From contig NZ_OZ245846.1 of assembly GCF_965228935.1 (NCBI RefSeq), positions 3,348,001 through 3,412,000 of the forward strand: DNA of 64,000 nt. The letters are read 5' to 3'. Source of the stretch: Ulvibacterium sp965228935. Its GTDB lineage: Bacteria; Bacteroidota; Bacteroidia; Flavobacteriales; Flavobacteriaceae. Every line of letters begins with the position of its first letter. Within the stretch, counting starts at the first letter, position 1. Position numbers and translations under genes: made by a program. Positions 52,282-60,315 of the stretch are shown here, in pieces. Under the pieces are notes generated by a model. That model worked only from the letters and a program-made list of their open reading frames with translations, had not been told where the DNA came from and searched no databases.

Positions 52282-52315
52282 TAGTGTATTAGATAACTAG
52301 TACACTACAAATATA
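52282..52315 (-). promoter_or_regulatory. Promoter and GntR/YtrA-type operator of the ABC operon
   Basis: The minus strand has TATATTTG (52308-52315), a TAnnTTTG box. Directly downstream lies the inverted repeat TAGTGTATTAG (52282-52292), spacer ATAA, CTAGTACACTA (52297-52307), 10 of 11 positions paired. It spans the expected transcription start, and its end is 5 bases from the ATG. Confidence 0.75.
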
Positions 52316-52358
52316 GACAAAAAAATTAAACCAAAAAATAGTACCTCTTTTTGACGGA

Positions 52359-53834
52359 TCAATAGGAGTGAAGGAGTTCCTGTCCCAATTCCAAGACGCT
52401 GGTCACCAAGGTGTCGAAGTCCTCGTCGGTAGAACGGTGATTGGCAATGGCTACCCGGATGCAATAGCTATTTTCAAGGGTAGTGTATCCGGGTAAGGCG
52501 ACGGCTCTTTCCTCCAATTGCAGTTTTATTTCCTTGTTGATTGCATTTAGAACCTCTAGGGTCATTCCTCCGGGGTTGTATCGGAAGCAGACAATATCCA
52601 ATCCAATAGGTGCCAAGAGTTCCAAATTTTCATGCGAATCTATAAGCGTACCCAAATATTGGGCCTGTTTCACATTCCGGGTAATCATTCGCCCAAAGCG
52701 TTCCGTACCATGTTCCTTAAGGGACATCCATACTTTTAACGCCCTAAATCGCCGGGATAATTGTAGGCCGTATTCACTGAACCAGTTATCTCCTGAAGCG
52801 ATTCCCCGGGTATTCTTGGCCAGGTACTCGGGAATTAAGGAAAAGGTATCCTTGTGCATCTTTTGATTTTTTACCAGAACACAGCCCGATTCAAAAGGCA
52901 TATGCAACCATTTGTGCAGATCCAATGCCACGGAATGTGCCCGTTCTATTCCTGCTAGTTGAGGTTTTATTTGTGGGGATAACATGGCAATAGCACCGAT
53001 GGCCCCATCTACATGAAACCAAAGATTTTCGGCCTCACAAATATCCGCAAGACGGTTTAGATCATCAATGGCTCCGGTATTTACAGTACCCGGGGTACCA
53101 ATAATACAAAAGGGCTTTAAACCGATTTCCCGATCCTTTCTTATTTGCGACACTAATGCATTCAGATTAATGGTGTAATCTGTATTGACCGGTATTTTTT
53201 GAAGGCTGTTCGCTCCCAGTCCCAAGAGTTCCAAGGCTTTCTGGTTACAGCTATGGATTTCGGTAGAGGCGTATACCCTCAATTTTCCTGAATCCTGGGG
53301 TCGTAGACCTTCTTTCCGGATATCGTAGCCGCATTTCGCATTACGGGCAATGGCCAATCCCGTAAAATTGGCCATAGAACCGCCACTAACCAAAAGTCCG
53401 CTGGCCGTTTTGGGAAACCCCATAATTTCCTTCAACCAATTGATGACCTGCTCCTCTACCTTATGGGCGGCGTGATTTCCGCCTCCCAAGTTCGGGTTCA
53501 TTACAGAGGCCCAAAAATCGCCCATAATCCCGGAAATGGTACCATTACCCATATACCAGGCCCAGAATCTTGGATGAAGGTTCCCCATGTTGTAGGGCAG
53601 CACATGTTGTACAAAATCCGCGTAAACCGCTTTTGCGTCATTGGGTTGTCTGGGTACCTGGCTGGTAAAACTTTCCAAGGTCTCGGGTGGCATATCCTGC
53701 CAAATCTTTCGCTCCTTGACTTTGGAGATATACTCAAAGGCATCGTCTACCATTTGATGCATTAAGGCCCTTGATTCTTCCCAATCCTTTGGATCCAGGG
53801 TTTCGAAGGATTCTTCGGAAGTCTTTTTGCTCAT
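52359..53834 (-). CDS. PLP-dependent group II amino acid decarboxylase, second member
   Basis: 491 residues. Seen: GLLVSGGSMANFTGLAIAR, IGTPGTVNTGAIDD, FHVDGAIGAIA and SVALDLHKWLHMPFESG with the Schiff-base Lys. It is closer to aromatic-L-amino-acid decarboxylases in motif wording than the first copy at 8280-9725, but substrate cannot be fixed. No obvious partner genes. It starts on the minus strand and ends 82 bases before the ABC operon start codon. Confidence 0.88.
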   Translation of the reverse strand: MSKKTSEESFETLDPKDWEESRALMHQMVDDAFEYISKVKERKIWQDMPPETLESFTSQVPRQPNDAKAVYADFVQHVLPYNMGNLHPRFWAWYMGNGTISGIMGDFWASVMNPNLGGGNHAAHKVEEQVINWLKEIMGFPKTASGLLVSGGSMANFTGLAIARNAKCGYDIRKEGLRPQDSGKLRVYASTEIHSCNQKALELLGLGANSLQKIPVNTDYTINLNALVSQIRKDREIGLKPFCIIGTPGTVNTGAIDDLNRLADICEAENLWFHVDGAIGAIAMLSPQIKPQLAGIERAHSVALDLHKWLHMPFESGCVLVKNQKMHKDTFSLIPEYLAKNTRGIASGDNWFSEYGLQLSRRFRALKVWMSLKEHGTERFGRMITRNVKQAQYLGTLIDSHENLELLAPIGLDIVCFRYNPGGMTLEVLNAINKEIKLQLEERAVALPGYTTLENSYCIRVAIANHRSTDEDFDTLVTSVLELGQELLHSY

Positions 53835-53892
53835 GGATATCTATCTTTGTTTTGAGGTATTTTTCCAGGGTAAAGATACTCCATTCGTTATT

Positions 53893-54243
53893 TCAATTAA
53901 ACCAAACCGCATATCGTTTTCGTCGTAATTCCAAAGCTAATTGTCTTTCCATTTTTAGGGCTTCTGCCTGACTATCCATAGGTTTGATGTGATTGTAGAG
54001 GCTAGGGCGGAGGTAGCTCCCGTATTTCTGGACGATGTTGGAGGAAAGTCTATACCCTTTTTTATTGATATATCCCGTTTTATGTTGTGCAAAACGCTCC
54101 TTGGGAGTCTTACTGGTCATGCCCACATAGAGGCATTCCAATACTCCATTGAATTGCGGATTGGCCTCTCGAAACCTCCTGTTTTCCGTGAAGACCCTTT
54201 TGGATAGCTCTACTACATAGATGCGATATTGGGTTTTGGGCAT
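53893..54243 (-). CDS. GIY-YIG nuclease-like protein
   Basis: 116 residues. The N-terminal IYVVEL and LYVGMTSKTPKERFAQH stand in for the GIY and YIG strands and the following Arg-bearing helix; EALKMERQLALELR supplies the expected metal-binding Glu. The insertion between the two strands is longer than in UvrC-type domains. A small stand-alone nuclease of unknown role. Reads in the same direction as its neighbours. Confidence 0.7.
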   Translation of the reverse strand: MPKTQYRIYVVELSKRVFTENRRFREANPQFNGVLECLYVGMTSKTPKERFAQHKTGYINKKGYRLSSNIVQKYGSYLRPSLYNHIKPMDSQAEALKMERQLALELRRKRYAVWFN

Positions 54244-54270
54244 ATTTGGTGCTTTGTAGTTTTTGCTTTT

Positions 54271-55230
54271 TTAAGGGGTAATGATAACGTTGCCCGTTTT
54301 CCCTCCGGTAAGGACATATTCATAAGCTTGGGAGATTTCCTGTAAAAGATATTCCCGATCTATGACCGGACTGAACTTTTTTGTTTTCAAAAGGCCTATG
54401 ATGAAGGGTATGGTTTCCTGTGTGGGGTAGGGTATAGGGAAAATGACTTTCTTCTTTCCAAAAATCGGGGTTAGCAATGCAAAAAACACATTTTGGGAAT
54501 AAGGTCCCAGTTCCGAGGAAATGTAAACACCTCCACGTTTCAATAGGGGCTTACATTTCCCAAAGGTACTTTTGCCTACGGCATCAAATACAAAGTTGTA
54601 TTTTTCAGTATCCCTGGTGAAATCTTCTTGGGTATAATCATAAATTTTATCGGCACCCAAGGATTTCACCAGTTCAATATTCTTTGTGTTGCAAGTAGCG
54701 GTTATATGTACGTCGTATTGCCGAACAAACTGTACAAGGGCCGAGCCTATGGCCCCTGTAGCTCCATTGATCAGAATTCTATGGCCCGATTGGATATTCA
54801 CCTTATGCACAAACGTATAGGCATAATGTGCCCCTTCCAAGCTGGCGGCTGCCGGTTTGTAGCCTATGGCATCCGGTATGGGGAATAGACTGCCGTTTTC
54901 GGCCAAGGTCAGATATTCGGCCTGAGATTCTAAGCCTGTATCATCAAATCCAAAGACCCTATCACCCACATGAAAGGATTTTATGCTTTTGCCAATCGCT
55001 ACGATTTCTCCGGCAAAGTCGGTTCCCAAGATGATTTTTTTCGGTCTAAAAAATCCGAGAACGAAACGCATAATAAAAGGTTTTGCCCTAAGATTGGCAC
55101 AATCGGTCCGATTGACCGTGGTGGCCTTTACACGAACCAAAACTTTGCCATCCTGGGGGATCGGTTTTTCCAAATGCTCAATGACAATGCTTTTGGGTGG
55201 ACCGTAGTTACGACGGACTGCGGCTTTCAT
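54271..55230 (-). CDS. Medium-chain dehydrogenase/quinone oxidoreductase, second copy
   Basis: 319 residues. It begins MKAAVRRNYGPPKSIVIEHLEKPIP and carries LGTDFAGEIVAIGKSI and the cofactor loop INGATGAIGSALVQFVRQ. Zinc ligands are not seen. It aligns along its length with the protein at 45871-46839 (shared KP.I.R...G.F.PK..ILG.D.AG pattern), so the two are paralogues. Substrate unknown. Confidence 0.88.
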   Translation of the reverse strand: MKAAVRRNYGPPKSIVIEHLEKPIPQDGKVLVRVKATTVNRTDCANLRAKPFIMRFVLGFFRPKKIILGTDFAGEIVAIGKSIKSFHVGDRVFGFDDTGLESQAEYLTLAENGSLFPIPDAIGYKPAAASLEGAHYAYTFVHKVNIQSGHRILINGATGAIGSALVQFVRQYDVHITATCNTKNIELVKSLGADKIYDYTQEDFTRDTEKYNFVFDAVGKSTFGKCKPLLKRGGVYISSELGPYSQNVFFALLTPIFGKKKVIFPIPYPTQETIPFIIGLLKTKKFSPVIDREYLLQEISQAYEYVLTGGKTGNVIITP

Positions 55231-55533
55231 TTTTAACTACCTTGGACATGTGACAACTTAAATATTTGATACAATCTACTCAAATATATAGACTATCTAA
55301 CAAAACTTAAGACAATGGCTTAGTTTATAGGATCTTGATTAAGCAAAGGGTCACAAGAAAATTGTGTTCCAAACATTGTATAATTGGGATGTACTTAAAT
55401 GTAGTGATAAAATCTTCTGGTTTTTGATTGTGCCGGGGAGGTCTTTATTTCAATAGTTGACTATTAATCTCAAAATAGAGCAGATTCAAGACTTTTTTGA
55501 ATACAAATTCAATCTCCACAAATTCTCTTAAGA
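55231..55533. other. AT-rich spacer with a promoter for the dehydrogenase gene
   Basis: No gene seen. On the minus strand TATATTTG (55281-55288) fits the -7 consensus 50 bases before the dehydrogenase ATG. The box is one arm of an inverted repeat, ATATTTG (55262-55268), 12-base spacer, CAAATAT (55281-55287), which could be an operator. The rest holds nothing recognisable. Confidence 0.5.
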
Positions 55534-56190
55534 TTAACTTTGGCAATTTGTATTCAGAAGAGAGTATGGGACTCGGGTATTGAAATACAACCAAGTAGCG
55601 GCTCCGGTAAATTTAAATCCTTCTTCGATTACCTGGACATATTCATAACTCAGTGGAACTCTGGATTGAATCAAGTCCGTAAAAATAGATAGTGCTAGAA
55701 AAGCTCCCGCCAATAAAAAAGCAAAACCTTCTAGTCTTATAATCGTTTTATAATGACGAATAAAAAGGGTGACCGCAAAAATTGCATAGGCCAAATAGCA
55801 AATCTTTTGATTTACATAACGATCATGAATCATAAAAAAATCATCGATTGCAAGCAATATGGACAACATGCCCGTTAGGAAGAAAAGCTCCCTGAAGTTC
55901 TTCCTAACAACTTTGCGCGGAGCAAAAACGAAAAAAAAACAAATAGCCGCTGAACTAATCCATAACCAAATTCCAATATTCGACATAAAACCAAGAAAAC
56001 TGGATGTTCCACTTTGTTGTGCGGGATCTCGTAATATTTCCATAATTCCGAACCCTACCGAATTTAGTCCGATTAAGGATATGATGTAGAATATCAACGC
56101 AGGGACTACCCCAAAAAAAATGCTCCCCAATAGTTTTTTGGTAACGAATACTTGATTGAAAACTTCTTTTATATTCCTTATTACATCCAT
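55534..56190 (-). CDS. Multi-pass membrane protein of unknown function
   Basis: 218 residues with about six membrane helices (ALIFYIISLIGLNSVGFGIM, IWLWISSAAICFFFVFAP, ELFFLTGMLSILLAIDDFFMIHD, ICYLAYAIFAVTLFIRHY and two more). An acidic DDFFMIHD segment in the middle recalls metal-binding membrane hydrolases of the ceramidase-like type, but this is only a resemblance. Orphan, AT-rich. Confidence 0.65.
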   Translation of the reverse strand: MDVIRNIKEVFNQVFVTKKLLGSIFFGVVPALIFYIISLIGLNSVGFGIMEILRDPAQQSGTSSFLGFMSNIGIWLWISSAAICFFFVFAPRKVVRKNFRELFFLTGMLSILLAIDDFFMIHDRYVNQKICYLAYAIFAVTLFIRHYKTIIRLEGFAFLLAGAFLALSIFTDLIQSRVPLSYEYVQVIEEGFKFTGAATWLYFNTRVPYSLLNTNCQS

Positions 56191-56565
56191 GAACTTTATA
56201 TTTTAACGATTATTTGATTTTAAGGCCATTTCCGCAATAAAAAGTCATTGCATGATGATTTATCATTTTGCGTTCTAATCCCTACAGAGCCCAATTATCC
56301 AAGCAGAAATAGTTTCAAAGTTTGGCAAATTCATTTTCGTAATAATCCTATGGAAGTAGCAAAGTAATCATACTCTGATTTATGAATCTGCCCTTTTTCG
56401 GTAAGTTTCATAATTTTGACGTTATACGCTAAGCTTGAATACGAACAAATTATGGAGATTTATGCTCCTTGCCTTTATTTCACCAAGCCATTAAAACCTT
56501 ACGTATGAGCGATAGAACTGTAATATCACCCAAACAAACGGTGATTTTTTATATGGTTTTCACGA
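56191..56565. other. Spacer with an orphan plus-strand terminator-like hairpin
   Basis: No gene longer than 30 codons is convincing. At 56525-56550 ATCACC, 9-base loop, GGTGAT and a T6 run form a terminator-like hairpin reading on the plus strand, although no plus-strand gene precedes it. A short transcript or decayed gene upstream is possible. It may also serve the minus strand weakly, being flanked by A-rich sequence. Confidence 0.45.
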
Positions 56566-57285
56566 TTATTTCAGGTTTTCAATGACCTGAATTGATTTTT
56601 TGGCAAAACGCTTTCCCATTTTTATATAGCCCTCTTCGGACATATGGAGATCGTTCTTGATTTTCTCTCCTTTCCTGTTGTACCCATCATTGAGGTCGTC
56701 CGTATCTATCCATCCAAAACGGGAATCGGATTCCGCAACCTTTACCTGAATATCTCGTATGAGGGTCCAATGCGGATACTTTTCGTTCTGCATATCAAAA
56801 TCGCTCAACCGTCCAATGATGAAGTTGAGGTCGTTCCGTTCTAGGTCTGCAGAGAGCTGATCGTATAGTCCGACCAAGCTTTTTTCGTAGACGTCCCCCA
56901 ATTCTTCCCGGGCATCCCGCTCCCCCTGCATCCAGATAAACGTGGCAGTCGTGATGTTCTCTTTCTGGATGGATGTATGGATTTTGATCCAAAGGGAATC
57001 GTACAAATCTGGTTGAGCCTTGGGCCCATTGCCCTGTAAAGGTTTCCAATCCTTGTACCATCGTCGGATAGGTTGACCGCCATGTGCATCCTTTACAATA
57101 ATCACCTTGTCCCTTCCAAAATGGGCCTCCAGGGCAGGGGTAAAGGACTCCTCGGGAAGTAGCCCCACCATATTGGACTGTCCGGAAAGGATAAAGAGAT
57201 GTTTGCCTGGGTTCGAGTTACAGGAGATGAGGAAAATTGTTACCAAACAAACGATTAGCGTATATCGTGATTTCATTGAGTTCAT
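56566..57285 (-). CDS. Sialate O-acetylesterase-like (SASA) lipoprotein
   Basis: 239 residues. Lipoprotein signal (CLVTIFLISC). LFILSGQSNMVGL holds the nucleophile Ser of the GQSN motif, WMQGERDA is the typical SASA block and DLHMSEEGYIKMGKRFA carries the Asp/His. Such esterases remove acetyl groups from sugars, in sialic acid or plant and algal polysaccharides. No other carbohydrate genes lie adjacent, so the substrate is open. Confidence 0.87.
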   Translation of the reverse strand: MNSMKSRYTLIVCLVTIFLISCNSNPGKHLFILSGQSNMVGLLPEESFTPALEAHFGRDKVIIVKDAHGGQPIRRWYKDWKPLQGNGPKAQPDLYDSLWIKIHTSIQKENITTATFIWMQGERDAREELGDVYEKSLVGLYDQLSADLERNDLNFIIGRLSDFDMQNEKYPHWTLIRDIQVKVAESDSRFGWIDTDDLNDGYNRKGEKIKNDLHMSEEGYIKMGKRFAKKSIQVIENLK

Positions 57286-57390
57286 GGTCCGTGACTGGCA
57301 TCGTGGCCTCTGTCAAACGATTTTTAATTTGATTGAAAATACGAAAAAACGGGCAAGTCATGCCCCATAAATTATTGGAAACTTTGTTAG

Positions 57391-58116
57391 CTAACGTTTT
57401 TTAATTAACCGTAGAGTTTCGGTGCTATCCGAATAAGAAAATGCATTTGAATCCGAAAAGTCTTTCGTATATCTTCTTTCAATAATAAGTGAGCTGTCTG
57501 TCACGTCTAATAATTTCCAATCCTTTTGGTATCCGACAAAATCTGTATAAAGATTCCCTTTCATTGTGATAAACGATAAAGAGTTGTCCATTTGTATTTG
57601 AGTTGAATCAATACCCATGCAGTAACTCGTTATACTATTTTTGGAAATTTTATAATATGGTGGCCAAATACTATCATGTTCCCTTATTCTTGCAGGAGGA
57701 GGAGCGATATTGGATTTTTCAATTCCAACCCACCTTTCTTCTGTCCATTTTCCAAGAATTTTATCCAATTTCCATTTTGGTTTTTTTTCCTCCAACCTTA
57801 GTCTAACGTCCCTTTCACCAATATTATATCCGATTAGCGTTGAGTCATTTTCTCGATGAAGTGCAATTATCATATGACTCAATACAAGAGTGTTGGAACC
57901 TTCAAAATTTACTAACCTCCAAGGTTTGTTATACTCTTTTAACTCTAGAAGATTGCAAGTCGAGTCCATAAACTGGACAGTTAAAGTACCTTTATTGTTT
58001 TCTGGGATGAGTACAAAGGTTCTGTTTTCAAGGCTAATTTTTTTGACAACCTTTTCTTTTTCCAAATTGTTGCATGAGGCAAGTAGAAATAGTAAAAATA
58101 GAAAAAGGTTTTTCAT
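57391..58116 (-). CDS. Lipoprotein of unknown function
   Basis: 241 residues from the ATG at 58116 (an ATG two codons earlier is also possible). The signal MKNLFLFLLFLLASC gives a lipidated Cys. The mature part is beta-rich with many W/T/S residues (VGIEKSNIAPPPARIREHDSIWPPYYKI). No family recognised. AT-rich and orphan. A 10-bp palindrome GTTAGCTAAC (57386-57395) spans its stop codon. Confidence 0.7.
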   Translation of the reverse strand: MKNLFLFLLFLLASCNNLEKEKVVKKISLENRTFVLIPENNKGTLTVQFMDSTCNLLELKEYNKPWRLVNFEGSNTLVLSHMIIALHRENDSTLIGYNIGERDVRLRLEEKKPKWKLDKILGKWTEERWVGIEKSNIAPPPARIREHDSIWPPYYKISKNSITSYCMGIDSTQIQMDNSLSFITMKGNLYTDFVGYQKDWKLLDVTDSSLIIERRYTKDFSDSNAFSYSDSTETLRLIKKR

Positions 58117-58774
58117 TGACATACGCTAGCGAACCGGTTGTATCCGCCTCAATTTACGCTTTTATCCCGTTGCATAAACGGCCGTCTCGACACTGGGTGT
58201 TCCTTTATTGGTTTTTGTCAATCCTTCCAGGTATTGTCGTCTTCCGGTAACATTTTCCACATTGTGGCGAATCGTATAAAAACTATCCGGTGTATCATGT
58301 ATTACGTGAAGTATGGGAGGGGCATCTGAGTGATTCGTCCAATTTATGGCCCGTTCACCCTTGATGTATTGATTTGCGACCATTATTGGGTATTTTAAAT
58401 AATCTATGGGAAAGCTACAATCAATTTTGGTCTTATTCCTTAAGGTCGATGAAAATATCGAAGCACTGTACAGGGACGATGAGTTCTACGAGCAGGTCTT
58501 GTGGTGGTGCGTTGTATTGATAGTTATATGTGTGATCTTTGCAAGGGCGATTTACGTGAATTGGAGGAAAAGATAGAGGATGCCTTCTTAGTACTTTTCA
58601 TAGGTACCATTGTTGTGCCGAGTTTTTTGTTTTCTTTTTCAATTCTATTGTATTTTTTCAAGATTTTTAACGCTTACATGGTTTGAATGCTGGCCAACAC
58701 CAATTTTGCCCTTTCACCAATGTCATGCCAAGTATACCGCCTTCCATCTTTTTAACAACTCTTCCATGTCCGAA
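58117..58774. other. Region without a confident large gene
   Basis: It holds palindromic bits (GCTAGC, AACCGGTT at 58132-58139), a doubtful 73-codon minus-strand frame (58162-58383) with no recognisable motif, and a more convincing small membrane protein frame on the plus strand (58406-58576) listed separately. The remainder after 58576 continues a hydrophobic reading in another frame to 58686. Confidence 0.5.
58406..58576 (+). CDS. Possible small single-pass membrane protein
   Basis: 56 codons. A charged N-terminal part (LKVDENIEALYRDDEFYEQ) is followed by one hydrophobic helix (VLWWCVVLIVICVIFARAIYV) and a short basic end (NWRKR). Right after, the -1 frame continues with EDAFLVLFIGTIVVPSFLF and a second hydrophobic helix to 58686. 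This could be one two-helix protein of about 92 residues broken by a frameshift. No ribosome site is obvious. Unrecognised. Confidence 0.4.
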   Translation: MGKLQSILVLFLKVDENIEALYRDDEFYEQVLWWCVVLIVICVIFARAIYVNWRKR

Positions 58775-59386
58775 TCATTCGATGCTATTGATTATAATCT
58801 CGTGATGAATCTTTATTGTTTTCCTTACCCTCGTCATATAGCTCTTAACATCAAAGGACGTAAGGGTAACATCTTTTGATTTTTTTCCAAACTTTTGGGC
58901 CATTGCCTGTGGGCTTGGATGTGTGGGATGCCCGGAATTATTGGTTCCGGCCGAAACAAAATCCAAATCAAATTCTCGCAACATCGCACATAAATGGTAC
59001 GCACTTTCCTTTAGATAAGGTTGATGTAAAGCGTCAATATCATTTCCCCAAGCCAGCCAAACTCTGTCAAATCCGAATTGGCTTTTGCTCGCAATGGATC
59101 GGATTAGGTTTAAGTTCTGCCAAAACAATTTCTTGTCCGGTTCTCTTTCCAAAAAGGATACTTTCTTGGTGCGTCTGGGATAGAGATTTACCAATACCCA
59201 GCCGTCATAACCATTGTTCAGCGCAATTTTTTCTACATTCCGGGAAGTCGGGTCAAGTTTTGACCTATCAGCGGTGTTTGGATTGATACCCACGCAAAGT
59301 AAATTCCGTTTCCCCGGTTTTCCGATTACAAATCGTTTTTCGCCGTCTTTTTTAGGGAGGCAAATAATTCCGCGATTTGATTTCAT
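58775..59386 (-). CDS. DUF1643 domain protein
   Basis: 203 residues. NLLCVGINPNTADRSKLDPTSRNVEKIALNNGYDGWVLVNLYPRRT is the DUF1643 signature, and VWLAWGNDIDAL and FVSAGTNNSGHPTHPSPQAM follow in the expected order. The fold is predicted to resemble uracil-DNA-glycosylase-like domains, but activity is unknown. DUF1643 genes are often mobile and scattered among accessory islands. The orphan setting fits this. Confidence 0.88.
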   Translation of the reverse strand: MKSNRGIICLPKKDGEKRFVIGKPGKRNLLCVGINPNTADRSKLDPTSRNVEKIALNNGYDGWVLVNLYPRRTKKVSFLEREPDKKLFWQNLNLIRSIASKSQFGFDRVWLAWGNDIDALHQPYLKESAYHLCAMLREFDLDFVSAGTNNSGHPTHPSPQAMAQKFGKKSKDVTLTSFDVKSYMTRVRKTIKIHHEIIINSIE

Positions 59387-59615
59387 TAACTTTTAAGTTC
59401 TAATTCAGCATGATTTTCTTGAATAATGTGCAGTGATCTTTTAGACGAGTAATAAAATACATTTCCAATTAACCATGTTTGCGTGACGGAAATATCCATC
59501 AGTACTAAAGATAATTGATTGCAGGAAATTTACTTGTTGAATTTCCGCACGTAATTAATTATACACGCGTTTTGTGCGTAGGTTTTGTTCTTCCAGCTTT
59601 TTACAAATGAATTAT

Positions 59616-60311
59616 TTATAAAGGTATCGAAGCGCCAATACCTAATCTTGCCCCAGTCCAACCAGTTCTTACTGGACTACCTGAATTATCTTCAATAAAA
59701 AAGTCACGGTCTTCTTTTAAGAATTGCTTTCCGCCAAAGACCACATCAAACCCTACACTTGCCCTCAACCTGATTATGGAAATAGGATATTCATAAATCA
59801 CACCAATACCTGCTCCCAGGTCAAATGATGAAGTTGATATCGTTTCTGTTTCTCCGCTACCATTAATCTCATTAAAACTTACAATGTCCAAAGTGCTGTA
59901 AGAGGCAAAACCCTTTGCGCCCAACATTAATTCACCAGTATTTTTATCTCCTAAAAGAGCAAACTCATAAATACCACCTAAAGTATAGCCAGTTAAGGGT
60001 TGGGTTAATCTTATCGTACTTGAAAAGTCTGAATATGAAATTTTACCGCCCGTATTAGTATAACTTCCGAAAATTGAAGTATTTATTGAATTGATTTTAT
60101 AACCTATGGTAAACCCATAATTGGATGGAAAATTATCATTTATCTGAACATCTACCTCGGTGACATCATTTACAAATTCTTCTTGAAAGTTCTTTAAAGA
60201 TCCGTGGAAAAAAGTGTTGTAGTTGAACTCAAAAAACAGCTTTCCACTTTGAGCATTTGTTGGATGCACAAAAAAAAGTATCATAGACCCTAGTATAAAA
60301 ACGAATCTCAT
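59616..60311 (-). CDS. Outer-membrane beta-barrel-like protein
   Basis: 231 residues. Signal peptide MRFVFILGSMILFFVHPTNAQ. The mature part alternates strands (SGKLFFEFNYNTFF, NYGFTIGYKINS, GYTLGGIYEFALLG, GAGIGVIYEYPISIIRLRASVGFDVVFGG) and ends LGIGASIPL, the pattern of a small eight-stranded barrel. It starts 4 bases after the lipoprotein gene, so both are one transcript and possibly one complex. Confidence 0.8.
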   Translation of the reverse strand: MRFVFILGSMILFFVHPTNAQSGKLFFEFNYNTFFHGSLKNFQEEFVNDVTEVDVQINDNFPSNYGFTIGYKINSINTSIFGSYTNTGGKISYSDFSSTIRLTQPLTGYTLGGIYEFALLGDKNTGELMLGAKGFASYSTLDIVSFNEINGSGETETISTSSFDLGAGIGVIYEYPISIIRLRASVGFDVVFGGKQFLKEDRDFFIEDNSGSPVRTGWTGARLGIGASIPL

Positions 60312-60315
60312 ATGT

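Noticed and set aside
58162..58383. 73-codon minus-strand frame starting MVANQYIKGER
   Set aside because: No family motif, no promoter or ribosome site, and a similar-length frame overlaps on the other strand. Could be a remnant but cannot be supported as a gene.
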